From assembly GCF_001690525.1 (NCBI RefSeq), contig NZ_LZGT01000041.1, positions 62,001-126,000 of the forward strand: 64,000 bases of DNA. Reading direction: 5' to 3'. Below the pieces are notes generated by a model. That model worked only from the letters and a program-made list of their open reading frames with translations. It was not told the origin of the DNA and searched no databases. The position numbers were made by a program, and so were the translations under genes. Source of the stretch: Gilliamella sp. App6-5 (GTDB lineage Bacteria > Pseudomonadota > Gammaproteobacteria > Enterobacterales > Orbaceae). Shown one piece after another: positions 50,056 to 57,327 of this stretch (the stretch's first letter is position 1; the number at the start of each line of letters is the position of its first letter).

Positions 50056-50700
50056 ATGAATAATCTTGGTCAACGAATCCGAGCCAGACGAGAAGAATTA
50101 AACTTAACGCAGGAACAAGTAGCCTCGCAAGTTGGAATAAAACAACAATCTTATCAAGCGATTGAAAGTGGAGATGTAAAAAAACCTCGCTATTTATATG
50201 AAATATCTGTTGCTCTTAAATGCGATATGGCATGGCTATTAAGCGGGAAAGAGAAAGAAGTAAAAAATATAGAACCCATAAATCTAAAGGCTCGCCAAGT
50301 GCCTTTAATTAGTTTTGTTCAAGCTGGAGTCTGGACAGAATCTTGTGAATTAAGGGATTCAACAGGGTTTGAATACATTATGACATCATTGGAATTATCA
50401 GATAAAGCGTTTGCACTAAAAATAAAAGGCGATTCAATGGAGCCAGAATTTAAAGAGGGCGATGTTGTCATTATTGATCCTGCGATTAAACCAATACCCG
50501 GTGAATTTGTAGTCGCTATGAATGGCGAATCAGAAGCCACTTTTAAAAAATACCGAGAGTTGGGATATGATGAGCATGAAAGAATGCAATTTGAGCTTAT
50601 TCCTCTTAATCCTGATTACACAACAATGAGCACCTTAAATCAACAAATCAGAATTGTTGGTACAATGGTCGAGCATAGGATATTTAGACGAAAGAGATAA
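50056..50700 (+). CDS. LexA-like phage CI repressor (HTH + S24 autopeptidase)
   Basis: The 214-residue repressor has an N-terminal XRE helix-turn-helix (LGQRIRARREELNLTQEQVASQVGIKQQSYQAIESG) and a C-terminal S24 peptidase domain. The scissile Ala90-Gly91 is in VQAGVW, the nucleophile Ser127 in KGDSMEPEF and the general-base Lys164 in ATFKKY, so RecA-stimulated self-cleavage and SOS induction are expected. I start at ATG 50056 (MNNLGQ) because GGAG lies nine bases upstream; an ATG at 50041 overlaps that site. Unusually, the gene runs in the same direction as the lysis and tail genes. Confidence 0.92.
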   Translation: MNNLGQRIRARREELNLTQEQVASQVGIKQQSYQAIESGDVKKPRYLYEISVALKCDMAWLLSGKEKEVKNIEPINLKARQVPLISFVQAGVWTESCELRDSTGFEYIMTSLELSDKAFALKIKGDSMEPEFKEGDVVIIDPAIKPIPGEFVVAMNGESEATFKKYRELGYDEHERMQFELIPLNPDYTTMSTLNQQIRIVGTMVEHRIFRRKR

Positions 50701-50703
50701 TAA

Positions 50704-51072
50704 TTACAACTTATTAGCATAATAAAATTATTACCACTTACTTCTGAGAGAGTTTTATTTGAATATGTAAATTCAATTATAGATGATAACGAATTAACAT
50801 ATAAGGACACTGAATCATATTTTAGTGTACTTTATCACAATAAATCAAATAGGTGGGTGGTTAGATACTACGATAATAAACAACGCCCATCAATTCAACT
50901 GCCAATTGAGCTAACCGACAAGATAAAAAATGAGGTTAAGAGAGCCGAATTAGAAATAGGTGCTGGAGATCAAATTATTATTGATAAACCAGAAAATGTG
51001 TTAAGAATATCGGGACTAATTCTTGATGCATATGAATACACAAAAAATGATGAAATTTTCAAAAGAAAATAA
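50704..51072 (+). pseudogene. Fragment resembling the C-terminal domain of prophage type I restriction (HsdR-N-family) proteins
   Basis: The frame is open from just after the cI stop to 51072 but contains no ATG, GTG or TTG before a GTG at 50857. The upstream part still reads as protein (PLTSERVLFEYVNSIIDDNE then LTYKDTESYFSVLYHNKSNRWVVRYY), which by pattern resembles the YRDTKSYF... C-terminal segment of small prophage proteins annotated as type I restriction endonuclease. The N-terminal domain is missing. Either a 5'-truncated remnant, or a 71-residue protein from GTG 50857 (VRYYDNKQRPSIQLPIEL...). Assignment is tentative. Confidence 0.4.
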
Positions 51073-51095
51073 ATATTTCTTTTAATTTATATTTT

Positions 51096-51118
51096 AAAGC
51101 CCATATTGGGCTTTTTTA
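51096..51118 (+). terminator. Terminator after the cI region
   Basis: AAAGCCC/GGGCTTT with loop ATATT, followed by TTT, 24 bases after the end of the open frame. It closes the cI transcript. Confidence 0.85.
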
Positions 51119-51192
51119 TACCCCAATTCAAAATTTTAAATCCACGATTTATGATTAAAAAACACCCAATTAAATTAATTGTAGTTAAAGAT

Positions 51193-51234
51193 ACAGTTTT
51201 TGCTGTTTACTTTTAACAGTTTTAGCTGTATTAT
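51193..51234 (+). promoter_or_regulatory. Second promoter with two ACAG-N6-CTGT operators
   Basis: Two more copies of the repressor palindrome lie at 51193-51206 and 51216-51229, 23 bases apart. A promoter TTTACT (51206-51211) and TATTAT (51229-51234), spacer 17, lies within them and points right, toward the lysis and tail genes. Repressor bound here should silence the late region. Confidence 0.8.
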
Positions 51235-51510
51235 CTTCGCATCAAAACAAATCAACTTAACAAAACAATTAAGCAATACCACGAGTTACTTAATTAGTTA
51301 AGCGAGATTCAAGTAGCTAGCTGGAGCATATGAAAGTACAGCGGTTTTGATAGCAATCACAGCAGTACGCATCGGGTGAGCGACTTAATCACTCCTAGCC
51401 TCGGACAGAGATCGACTAGCCATCAAGTTCTTTAATAAAGAGATTGCTATTTAAGTTCAAACCAAAGCGCATTCATAGAGTGCGCTTGAGTTTGAAATTA
51501 ACAATCAGCG
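51235..51510 (+). other. Untranslated leader downstream of the repressed promoter, with a conserved-looking hairpin
   Basis: No gene is found in this leader; the short ATG at 51330 (MKVQRF) is not convincing. At 51456-51496 the RNA can fold into a two-part stem, TTCAAAC/GTTTGAA and AAGCGCA/TGCGCTT, separated by a 2x2 internal loop and capped by a 9-base loop. No U-tract follows, so it looks like a structured RNA element (processing site, antitermination site or regulatory RNA) rather than a terminator. Confidence 0.5.
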
Positions 51511-51684
51511 AGGACTTCAAATAAATTACCAAATAGAGTTAAGAGATTAGATAAAAAAGAATTCGCTGATATTCCACTAGTTGATTGTAATGTTAAGGTT
51601 GACGATCGGGGGATTTTTACAAATGGTTTCGGATTTAAATTTGAGTGCACCGTGATCGGTTTTTCAAAATGTGAGCTTTTTTAA
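51511..51684 (+). pseudogene. Small phage ORF that has lost its start codon
   Basis: A clearly protein-like frame (KLPNRVKRLDKKEFADIPL then VDCNVKVDDRGIFTNGFGF and KFECTVIGFSKCELF, stop at 51682-51684) has no ATG, GTG or TTG. Upstream, GAGG is followed after seven bases by ATAAATTACC, where ATGAAATTACC would be expected: loss of a single G would destroy an ATG at the right spacing. I infer a 54-residue ancestral protein now untranslated. Function unknown. Confidence 0.45.
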
Positions 51685-51792
51685 TTTAGTAAATTTATTT
51701 ATACCGCCGAGTGAGATAATTCAGTTGATTCCTATTGGATGACAAAACACTCTGATAGCTTAAAAAATATTTAGTTACTGGTGAGGTTAGTT

Positions 51793-52077
51793 ATGCAGTT
51801 ACATAGTGTAGTCGCAAATGCACATGAAAGAGCATATTGCGAAATGATGAGCAATATCGAAATGAGAGATGACAAAGAAGCGGCAATTGACGCGCTGTCA
51901 ACTAAACTTTATGACGAGCTCAGCGATGATGATTATCTAGAAATTGAAGAAAGAATAAGGATGGCATTGGGCTGGGAAAACATCAATCCTGATTCAGTTC
52001 AAACCGCTTTAAGAGCTATATGTTATGTAGAAGCGGAATATCGTTTTAACGAAAAAAATAAACGATCATTTTATTAA
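51793..52077 (+). CDS. Acidic 94-residue phage-island protein of unknown function
   Basis: MQLHSVVANAHERAYCEMMS... is preceded by GAGG with six bases spacing, so I start at 51793 instead of the upstream in-frame TTG/GTG. The product is highly acidic and predicted helical (DDKEAAIDALSTKLYDEL; DDDYLEIEERIRMALGWE), with no membrane segment or recognised domain. It is the first intact gene after the CI-repressed promoter, so it could be a regulator of the lysis/tail genes. That is inference from position only. Confidence 0.65.
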   Translation: MQLHSVVANAHERAYCEMMSNIEMRDDKEAAIDALSTKLYDELSDDDYLEIEERIRMALGWENINPDSVQTALRAICYVEAEYRFNEKNKRSFY

Positions 52078-52169
52078 GTTAACGAAAGTTAACGATTTCT
52101 GACAATTCGAAAAGATGATCGCGTAGTATATCCATTTACTCTCTTCTGAGGGCTGTTTTTGAGACGATT

Positions 52170-52334
52170 ATGACTAATAAAAATTTTGTGAATATGAAAG
52201 CTACAGACAGATTTGACAATGAATATAAACTAACAGGTTGTGAAATCAAGTTTGCATTATTATGTACTTTTCTTTTGTCATCCGGTTGTCTATTTGGAGT
52301 GTTTTATTGGATGTTTGAAAACGGTACGAAGTGA
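52170..52334 (+). CDS. Small 54-residue membrane protein
   Basis: An ATG frame too short for routine ORF lists: MTNKNFVNMKATDRFDNEY, then KLTGCEIKFALLCTFLLSSG and CLFGVFYWMFENGTK. TGAGA lies about six bases before the ATG. A charged N-terminal half is followed by one hydrophobic helix of about 20 residues with two cysteines. Its position just upstream of the lysis cassette suggests a phage accessory or antiholin-type protein, but nothing in the sequence proves that. Confidence 0.5.
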   Translation: MTNKNFVNMKATDRFDNEYKLTGCEIKFALLCTFLLSSGCLFGVFYWMFENGTK

Positions 52335-52829
52335 ATTATGTAGGCTGGATAGATTGTTTGAAAATCGAGCTGATAAGCTAATGAAGAATCTCAGTCATGG
52401 GAAATGACTAGCAGATAATAGAAAAATTGTAGTAGCTGAAATTTAATATGACAGATACTAATTATTCATCGGATTTCATTTTGGCAAAATATGTACCCGA
52501 TGAGTAAAATAAGTTCTCCAATTCATTTTCATAGAATTACTTAAATGCTTGACTGTGTAAACATATAAAAGATGGGATTTCTAAGAATAAAATTAAGCTT
52601 TAGATAAAGTTTCTATCTAACAACAGAAATGTGAATACAATAAGCTGATAGGAAAATTAAGGGTAGTGATAACAAGATCATTATATTCACAATGTAATTA
52701 ATTTTAGCCGACGAAATTCGGTTTTTTATACCAAAATTTTGAGTCATTCACTCAACATCGAATCGACAGCAATGCTAGACACACACATAACTACATAATA
52801 GCTAGTACGCTGTCACATCATTAACTCAT
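52335..52829. other. Degenerate stretch between small phage genes and holin
   Basis: The 495 bases hold only fragments. ATG 52448-52507 encodes MTDTNYSSDFILAKYVPDE, which looks like the N-terminus of a DUF3037-type phage protein cut off by a stop. A weak hairpin AGCCGA/TCGGTT followed by TTTTAT (about 52707-52727) may be a terminator. Nothing else is supported. Confidence 0.4.
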
Positions 52830-53150
52830 ATGAAGAATAATAACATGTATAAATCATCAATCATGGAATGGTTGCAATCGAATGCGCCATTAATTTATGG
52901 CGTCATTCTATCCATCATCATAGCCTACGGTCGTTTAACATATGATGGGGTAGGTGGACGTCGTAAATGGATCGAAGCATTATTGTGTGGTGCGTTATCA
53001 TTAGCCGCTAGCAGTGGACTAGATTATTTTGGTTTGCCCGTTAGCATAAATCCATTTATTGGTGGCGCAATTGGATTTTTAGGTGTTGATAAATTACGTC
53101 AAATATCAAATTCAATGTTAAGAAAAAAGGGGGATAACAACGATGACTAA
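52830..53150 (+). CDS. Phage holin (lambda-family holin-like)
   Basis: The 106-residue small membrane protein has three hydrophobic segments: PLIYGVILSIIIAYGRL, EALLCGALSLAASSGLDYF and NPFIGGAIGFLGVDKL, the pattern of holins that sit before M15 or lysozyme endolysins (YGRLTYDGVGGRRKWIEALLCGALSL resembles the lambda-holin-family motif). It ends in a hydrophilic KKGDNNDD tail and overlaps the endolysin by eight bases. ATG 52845 (MYKSS) is an alternative start; two nearby Met codons could give a holin/antiholin pair. It forms the membrane hole timing lysis. Confidence 0.82.
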   Translation: MKNNNMYKSSIMEWLQSNAPLIYGVILSIIIAYGRLTYDGVGGRRKWIEALLCGALSLAASSGLDYFGLPVSINPFIGGAIGFLGVDKLRQISNSMLRKKGDNNDD

Positions 53151-53586
53151 GCTAACTGAACATTTTACGCTAGAAGAGTTTACACGCTCGACGACAGCGG
53201 ACAGATTAAAAATAGATAATCGTGTGCCAGATAATTTGATGGCTAATGTGCAATTAACAGCTATCAAGTTGGAGCTAGTAAGAAAAGCTTTAGGTAAGCC
53301 AATTATTATCACGTCTGGATATCGCTGTCCTGCGCTAAATGCTAAAGTTGGCGGTGTAGCAACAAGCGCTCACACAAAGGGATTAGCGGTAGACTTTAAA
53401 TCGTCATTCGGTACGCCTAAAGAGATTTGTCAGCAGTTGGTTGATGCTGGGGTGCAGTTCGATAAATTAATTCAAGAGCATAATCAATGGGTGCACATTG
53501 GTTTTAGTCCGACACATAATCGCCAAATAGTGTTAACAGCAGCCAAGCAGGGCGGTAAAACGGTTTATTTGAGTGGTTTAAAATGA
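53143..53586 (+). CDS. Endolysin, M15-family zinc metallopeptidase
   Basis: The 147-residue protein is a Peptidase_M15 (D-Ala-D-Ala or L-Ala-D-Glu type) peptidoglycan hydrolase. Landmarks are LTEHFTLEEFTRS at the N-terminus, PIIITSGYRCPALNAKVGG, the zinc ligands His77 and Asp84 in SAHTKGLAVDF, and His118 in QWVHIGF. It has no signal peptide, so it needs the holin for release. It overlaps holin upstream and Rz downstream (ATGA), which is the usual phage lysis cassette. Confidence 0.92.
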   Translation: MTKLTEHFTLEEFTRSTTADRLKIDNRVPDNLMANVQLTAIKLELVRKALGKPIIITSGYRCPALNAKVGGVATSAHTKGLAVDFKSSFGTPKEICQQLVDAGVQFDKLIQEHNQWVHIGFSPTHNRQIVLTAAKQGGKTVYLSGLK

Positions 53587-53930
53587 ATAAAACATACACG
53601 GCAATAGCGATTATTTTTACATTTATGATTTATGTTATTGTTAATTTGTGTAAAGACAAAGAAGCAATTCAAAAAACAAACGATGAATTGCTCGGAAAAA
53701 TCGAACAGTTAAATCAGAACATCGCTAAAAACAATCAAATCATAGCAGATAATGAGCAAAGCAAACGCGAGCTAGAAAACCAATCACTAGAACGTCAGGA
53801 GCGAATCAATGAGCAACTTAAAAATAATCATTGTGCTAATGAACGTATTCCCAGTTCTGTTGTTGACCGCCTGTACAACAGAGCGAAAAGTTTACGTCAA
53901 TCGACCTATACCAGCAAATTTGCTCAGTGA
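53583..53930 (+). CDS. Rz-like inner-membrane spanin
   Basis: The 115-residue protein has an N-terminal membrane helix (TYTAIAIIFTFMIYVIVNLC) followed by a coiled coil (KEAIQKTNDELLGKIEQLNQNIAKNNQ) and a periplasmic C-terminus (VVDRLYNRAKSLRQ). This is the i-spanin architecture. Rz proteins pair with Rz1 to fuse inner and outer membranes as the last step of lysis. An Rz1-like gene overlaps its 3' third in another frame. Confidence 0.85.
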   Translation: MNKTYTAIAIIFTFMIYVIVNLCKDKEAIQKTNDELLGKIEQLNQNIAKNNQIIADNEQSKRELENQSLERQERINEQLKNNHCANERIPSSVVDRLYNRAKSLRQSTYTSKFAQ

Positions 53931-54054
53931 CTGTCTGCCAAATTTACCACCGAAATCAATGACATTCAGTGATAGTCTCAAATACAATGAGCATTTGTTA
54001 AATGTTATCGAGAAGTGTAATAGTGATAAACAAGCAATAAAGAAGATAAAATAA
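53809..54054 (+). CDS. Rz1-like outer-membrane spanin lipoprotein
   Basis: This 81-residue product starts inside the Rz gene in a different frame (ATG 53809 with AGGAG seven bases upstream). It has a lipoprotein signal MSNLKIIIVLMNVFPVLLLTAC with lipobox LTAC, then VNRPIPANLLSDCLPNLPP, proline-rich as in Rz1 proteins. The nested or overlapping arrangement is diagnostic of spanin pairs. An intact spanin pair completes the four-gene lysis cassette. Confidence 0.87.
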   Translation: MSNLKIIIVLMNVFPVLLLTACTTERKVYVNRPIPANLLSDCLPNLPPKSMTFSDSLKYNEHLLNVIEKCNSDKQAIKKIK

Positions 54055-54184
54055 AGAAATCTGTGACAGCCCCACAAGGAATGAACAAAGAGGGACGTGA
54101 TAATAAATATAATTAAACAGATAGTGAAATAGTATTGCAAGCTATATTCCATCAAGTTAAATAATTCTAAAACAATGTAACAAT

Positions 54185-54206
54185 CCGCTTAATTGCGGTT
54201 TTTTTG
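54185..54206 (+). terminator. Terminator after the lysis cassette
   Basis: CCGC/GCGG with loop TTAATT, followed by seven T residues, lies about 130 bases after Rz1. Confidence 0.75.
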
Positions 54207-54477
54207 TGCTCATTTTCTGTGAAGTTCCACAAACTAAATTCATTTTTTAATAAATCATAATGCCAACACACGGCAATTAATCAATAACAAGAGATCATTT
54301 AAGAATGGGGTTTAGAGGGAACCTGATGGTTATCATGATGTTATTTCTATTGAACAGATTCTTGATATGACTCAAATTCAGTTCTAATAGAGAAAACCAT
54401 GAATTTAATAAATTTGATTTCAACGATCATCAGGTTTGTTTCGATAGTGACGGTTGGATGCCAGGTGGAAATCTAAC

Positions 54478-54924
54478 GAAATGCAAGAATGTATTGCCAT
54501 GTTCATGGAATATTTAAATACTTCCAAACGGTAGGAATTAATAAAAAATAGTCGAGGTAAATTTGGTGAAATATGGTTTCACCCGAAATTAGCAGTTAAC
54601 TTTGTTATATGGATATCAGCTAGTTTTGTAGTTTGGTGTAATTTACAAATCGATAAATTAATTTGATCGCAAAAAGTTACAGACACAGATGAGCAGGTAT
54701 TAGCAATTCTAACCCATAATCAATCTTAAACTTGGGAAAAGTGATTCCAGCAAAATGGCGCAGGTTTTGTGCCAAAACCAGAACTTAACGGCTATGAATT
54801 GTCGCGTAGGCTTACGATTTTAGTCAGAGATAGCTATAGGTATATTGATGGGGCAGTTAAATTTAAAAACGGCATAATTTAGAAACTCGATGCGAGCAAA
54901 GCTTTTATCGAACTAACACAATAG
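54478..54924 (+). pseudogene. Decayed KilA-N domain protein
   Basis: A frame with several stops preserves EMQECIAMFMEYLNTSKR, a TAG, then NSRGKFGEIWFHPKLAVNF and VIWISASFVVWCNLQIDKLI (stop at 54664-54666). The WFHPKLAV.F..WI...F..WC..QID signature is the core of the KilA-N DNA-binding domain. After two more stops the remnant QQNGAGFVPKPELNGYELS then RRLTILVRDSYRYIDGAVKF, with one internal TAG, continues to 54924. KilA-N proteins are phage regulators or antirepressors. The 5' part from about 54207 is unrecognisable; a fragment GYHDVISIEQILDMTQIQF lies at about 54327-54387. Confidence 0.7.
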
Positions 54925-54957
54925 TAGATATTTCTTATGATAGGAGAGGTTAAAAAT

Positions 54958-56493
54958 ATGACATGTAAAAATAAAACAATTGATAGTAATGTAGCGGGGC
55001 TGTATATCGCAAATGAAGATTGTCTCAAGATTTTGCCTGACAATCCAGTTTGGCATGGTATAGAAGTTAATAGCTATAGCGATTTAGGCGGATCTACAAC
55101 TTTATTACAACGAGAAACTATTAATCCATCACGGCAGAATCAAAAGGGTAAAATTGTTGATCTTGATGCTAACGCAGGCTTTTCGTTAGATTTCACAAAA
55201 AATATTCTAACTTGGTTAATGCAAGGCTTTATGTTTGCCGATGCTAGAGAAAAGTTCACCACTAAACCACTAGATGGTATCCAAAATAAGATAATGAGCA
55301 TTGACAGTGATGGTTATAATTTGGAAACACCTTGTGTTAATCCACCAATTAAAGGTATGTTGATTTTTGCTTCTGGCTTTGATAAACATAAAAACAATGG
55401 AATTAAAGTTATTAAAAGTGCAACAGCTAGTAAAATCATTGTTAATGGCGGTTTGGCTGAAAATACTTTAGTCAATGACAATGCAAAACTAACTGCGGTT
55501 GGTTTTAAATTCCAAGCAGGGGAATGTTCAATAGTAGCCAATGGTGGTGGATTCCCGTCATTAGTCACAACAAAAACAAAAGTGACAAGCTTAAATTTAA
55601 CACTGGGTGAGTGGATTTTTTTAGGTGGTGATACCAGTAATTCATCATTTAAAAAGAATAAAGGATGGGCTCGTATAACAGCTATTTCTGATTATTCGTT
55701 AACTTTTGATGATACTGATTTTACTCCAATCGATGAAAACAATAATAATCTTGAATTGGAACTGTATTTTGGAACAGTTATTAAAAATGAGAGTCGTCAA
55801 GATTTAATCAAAAAACGATCTTACTGTATTGAACGTACGCTTGGTGATGATGGTAATGGTTTGCAAGCACAATATGTTACAGGTGCAGTAGCAAATGAAA
55901 TTAAGTTTAATTTATCGACAGCTCAGTATATTACCTGTGATTTAAGTTATGTTGCTTGTGGTTCATTAACTAAAAAAGGTGGAGAGCGATTGGATGGTGT
56001 ACGGTTAGTGGCTGATAAAAGTGAAGCGTACAACACAACATCTAATATATATCGCCAAAAATTGAGCGTTATCGATAAAACATCATCAATACCACAGACT
56101 TTATTTGCATACGTAACAGACTCAAATTTATCTATTAGTAATGGTGTTACGGGAATTAAAGCGCTAGGTATTTTAGGTAGCTTTGATGTTTCGGTTGGTA
56201 ACTTTAATGTAACAGGATCACTAACGGCTTTCTTCTCATCAGTTGCCGCTATTGAGGCAATTAAAAATAATGCTGATGTTGGTTTTTCAACTATTTTAGC
56301 ATCAAATAATGCCGGTGCTATTTTTGATATTCCATTGCTTGCACTTAGTGGTGGAATACCTAACGTTGAAAAAGATCAGAAAATAACTATTCCACTTGAA
56401 AAAACAGGGGCAGAAAATAAGCATGGTTATACGATGATGTATCAGTCTTTTGAATATTTACCCGATATAGCAATGCCTGCTGCTAATGATTAA
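54958..56493 (+). CDS. Phage tail tube (major tail) protein
   Basis: The 511-residue protein begins at ATG 54958 (MTCKNKTIDSNVAGLYIANED), chosen because AGGAGAGG lies just upstream; an ATG at 54937 precedes that site. It looks like the large two-part tail-tube proteins of long-tailed siphophages: an N-terminal tube-like domain (WHGIEVNSYSDLGGSTTLLQRETINPSRQNQKGKI; LTWLMQGFMFADAREK) and a C-terminal half with repeated KKRSYCIERTLGDDG and HGYTMMYQSFEYLPDIAMP. It is the first gene of an intact tail operon and is followed by a terminator that could give it excess expression over the tail chaperones. Confidence 0.8.
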   Translation: MTCKNKTIDSNVAGLYIANEDCLKILPDNPVWHGIEVNSYSDLGGSTTLLQRETINPSRQNQKGKIVDLDANAGFSLDFTKNILTWLMQGFMFADAREKFTTKPLDGIQNKIMSIDSDGYNLETPCVNPPIKGMLIFASGFDKHKNNGIKVIKSATASKIIVNGGLAENTLVNDNAKLTAVGFKFQAGECSIVANGGGFPSLVTTKTKVTSLNLTLGEWIFLGGDTSNSSFKKNKGWARITAISDYSLTFDDTDFTPIDENNNNLELELYFGTVIKNESRQDLIKKRSYCIERTLGDDGNGLQAQYVTGAVANEIKFNLSTAQYITCDLSYVACGSLTKKGGERLDGVRLVADKSEAYNTTSNIYRQKLSVIDKTSSIPQTLFAYVTDSNLSISNGVTGIKALGILGSFDVSVGNFNVTGSLTAFFSSVAAIEAIKNNADVGFSTILASNNAGAIFDIPLLALSGGIPNVEKDQKITIPLEKTGAENKHGYTMMYQSFEYLPDIAMPAAND

Positions 56494-56504
56494 TAATTTA
56501 ACCT

Positions 56505-56527
56505 AGCCTCATAATTGAGGCTTTTTT
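56505..56527 (+). terminator. Terminator inside the tail operon
   Basis: GCCTCA/TGAGGC with loop TAAT, followed by TTTTTT, lies between the tail tube and chaperone genes. Partial termination here would favour the abundant tube protein. Confidence 0.85.
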
Positions 56528-56540
56528 ATAGGAGAAAAAA

Positions 56541-56960
56541 ATGAGTTTATTTGAACAATTTGAAACTGACAAAACTAAAGAAAAAGATGGTGTACCTATT
56601 GAATATGCAGCAAACGCAAATGGAACGATTCCAACATTTTATATTGCAAGGATCGGTGGTGCGAACTCTAAATATTCATTACTGATTAAAAAAATGACGA
56701 AACAATATAAACGACAGATCCAAATGGATACACTTCCAGAAGAAAAACTAATTGAAATTTCAATTAAGGCGTTTTCTGAAGGGGCATTACGTGGATGGGA
56801 TAATATTCAAGATCGAAAAGGAAAAAATATTCCTTTTTCTATTGAAAACGCCTGTAATTTGTTTAAACAGCTTCCCGATTTATTTACTGACTTGATATCA
56901 CAAGCGAATGATATTGAATTATATAAATCAGTGCAAATAGAGGAAGATATAAAAAACTAA
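56541..56960 (+). CDS. Phage tail assembly chaperone G-type
   Basis: This 139-residue protein (MSLFEQFETDKTKEKDGVPIEYAANANGTIPTFYIARIGG...) is placed immediately after the tube gene, with AGGAG six bases before the ATG. The YIARIGGANSKYSLLIKKMTKQYKRQIQMDTL block resembles siphophage tail assembly chaperones. At its 3' end the codons ATA AAA AAC TAA contain a canonical -1 slippery heptamer A AAA AAC directly before the stop, so most ribosomes make G and a fraction makes G-T. Confidence 0.82.
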   Translation: MSLFEQFETDKTKEKDGVPIEYAANANGTIPTFYIARIGGANSKYSLLIKKMTKQYKRQIQMDTLPEEKLIEISIKAFSEGALRGWDNIQDRKGKNIPFSIENACNLFKQLPDLFTDLISQANDIELYKSVQIEEDIKN

Positions 56961-57292
56961 TCGCAGTCCTTGAATATCAGCTAGACATGAGTGGTAAGGA
57001 TAGCGATTTAATCAGAATGGCAAAGCAAATGGGGCATCCCATTCCTGATAAAATAAAAAATAAACCAGTGCTTAATGATGATTTAATTTTTTATTATCAA
57101 TCTTTTCTTGATTTAGATACAACGCGTACTCACAATATGTCGCCTACAGCAATATCATGGTTATCAATTATTGAGTATGCGCGTTTTTATCAACTTGATG
57201 ATGAAGAGACGCACGATCTAATTCAAATTATTCGAGCAATGGATCAAGTTAACCTAAAACATGTCGAGAAAGCCTTCAAGGACAAAAAATGA
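56957..57292 (+). CDS. T extension of the tail assembly chaperone (made by -1 frameshift as G-T)
   Basis: After slipping on A AAA AAC at 56951-56957, translation continues CTA ATC GCA GTC (LIAVLEYQLD) into MSGKDSDLIRMAKQMGHPIP, VLNDDLIFYYQSFLDLDTTRTHN and EYARFYQLDDEETHDLIQII. The ATG at 56987 has no ribosome site, so the domain is almost certainly made only as the fusion. The T domain normally recruits tail tube subunits onto the tape measure protein during tail assembly. Confidence 0.83.
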   Translation, partial: LIAVLEYQLDMSGKDSDLIRMAKQMGHPIPDKIKNKPVLNDDLIFYYQSFLDLDTTRTHNMSPTAISWLSIIEYARFYQLDDEETHDLIQIIRAMDQVNLKHVEKAFKDKK

Positions 57293-57327
57293 AACGGACT
57301 GAAATTTCATAATCTGTCAATAGATAG

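Noticed and set aside
56987-57292. Independent gene starting at ATG 56987
   Set aside because: No ribosome site before this ATG, and a perfect slippery heptamer links the upstream frame in phase; treated as the T part of a G-T frameshift product.
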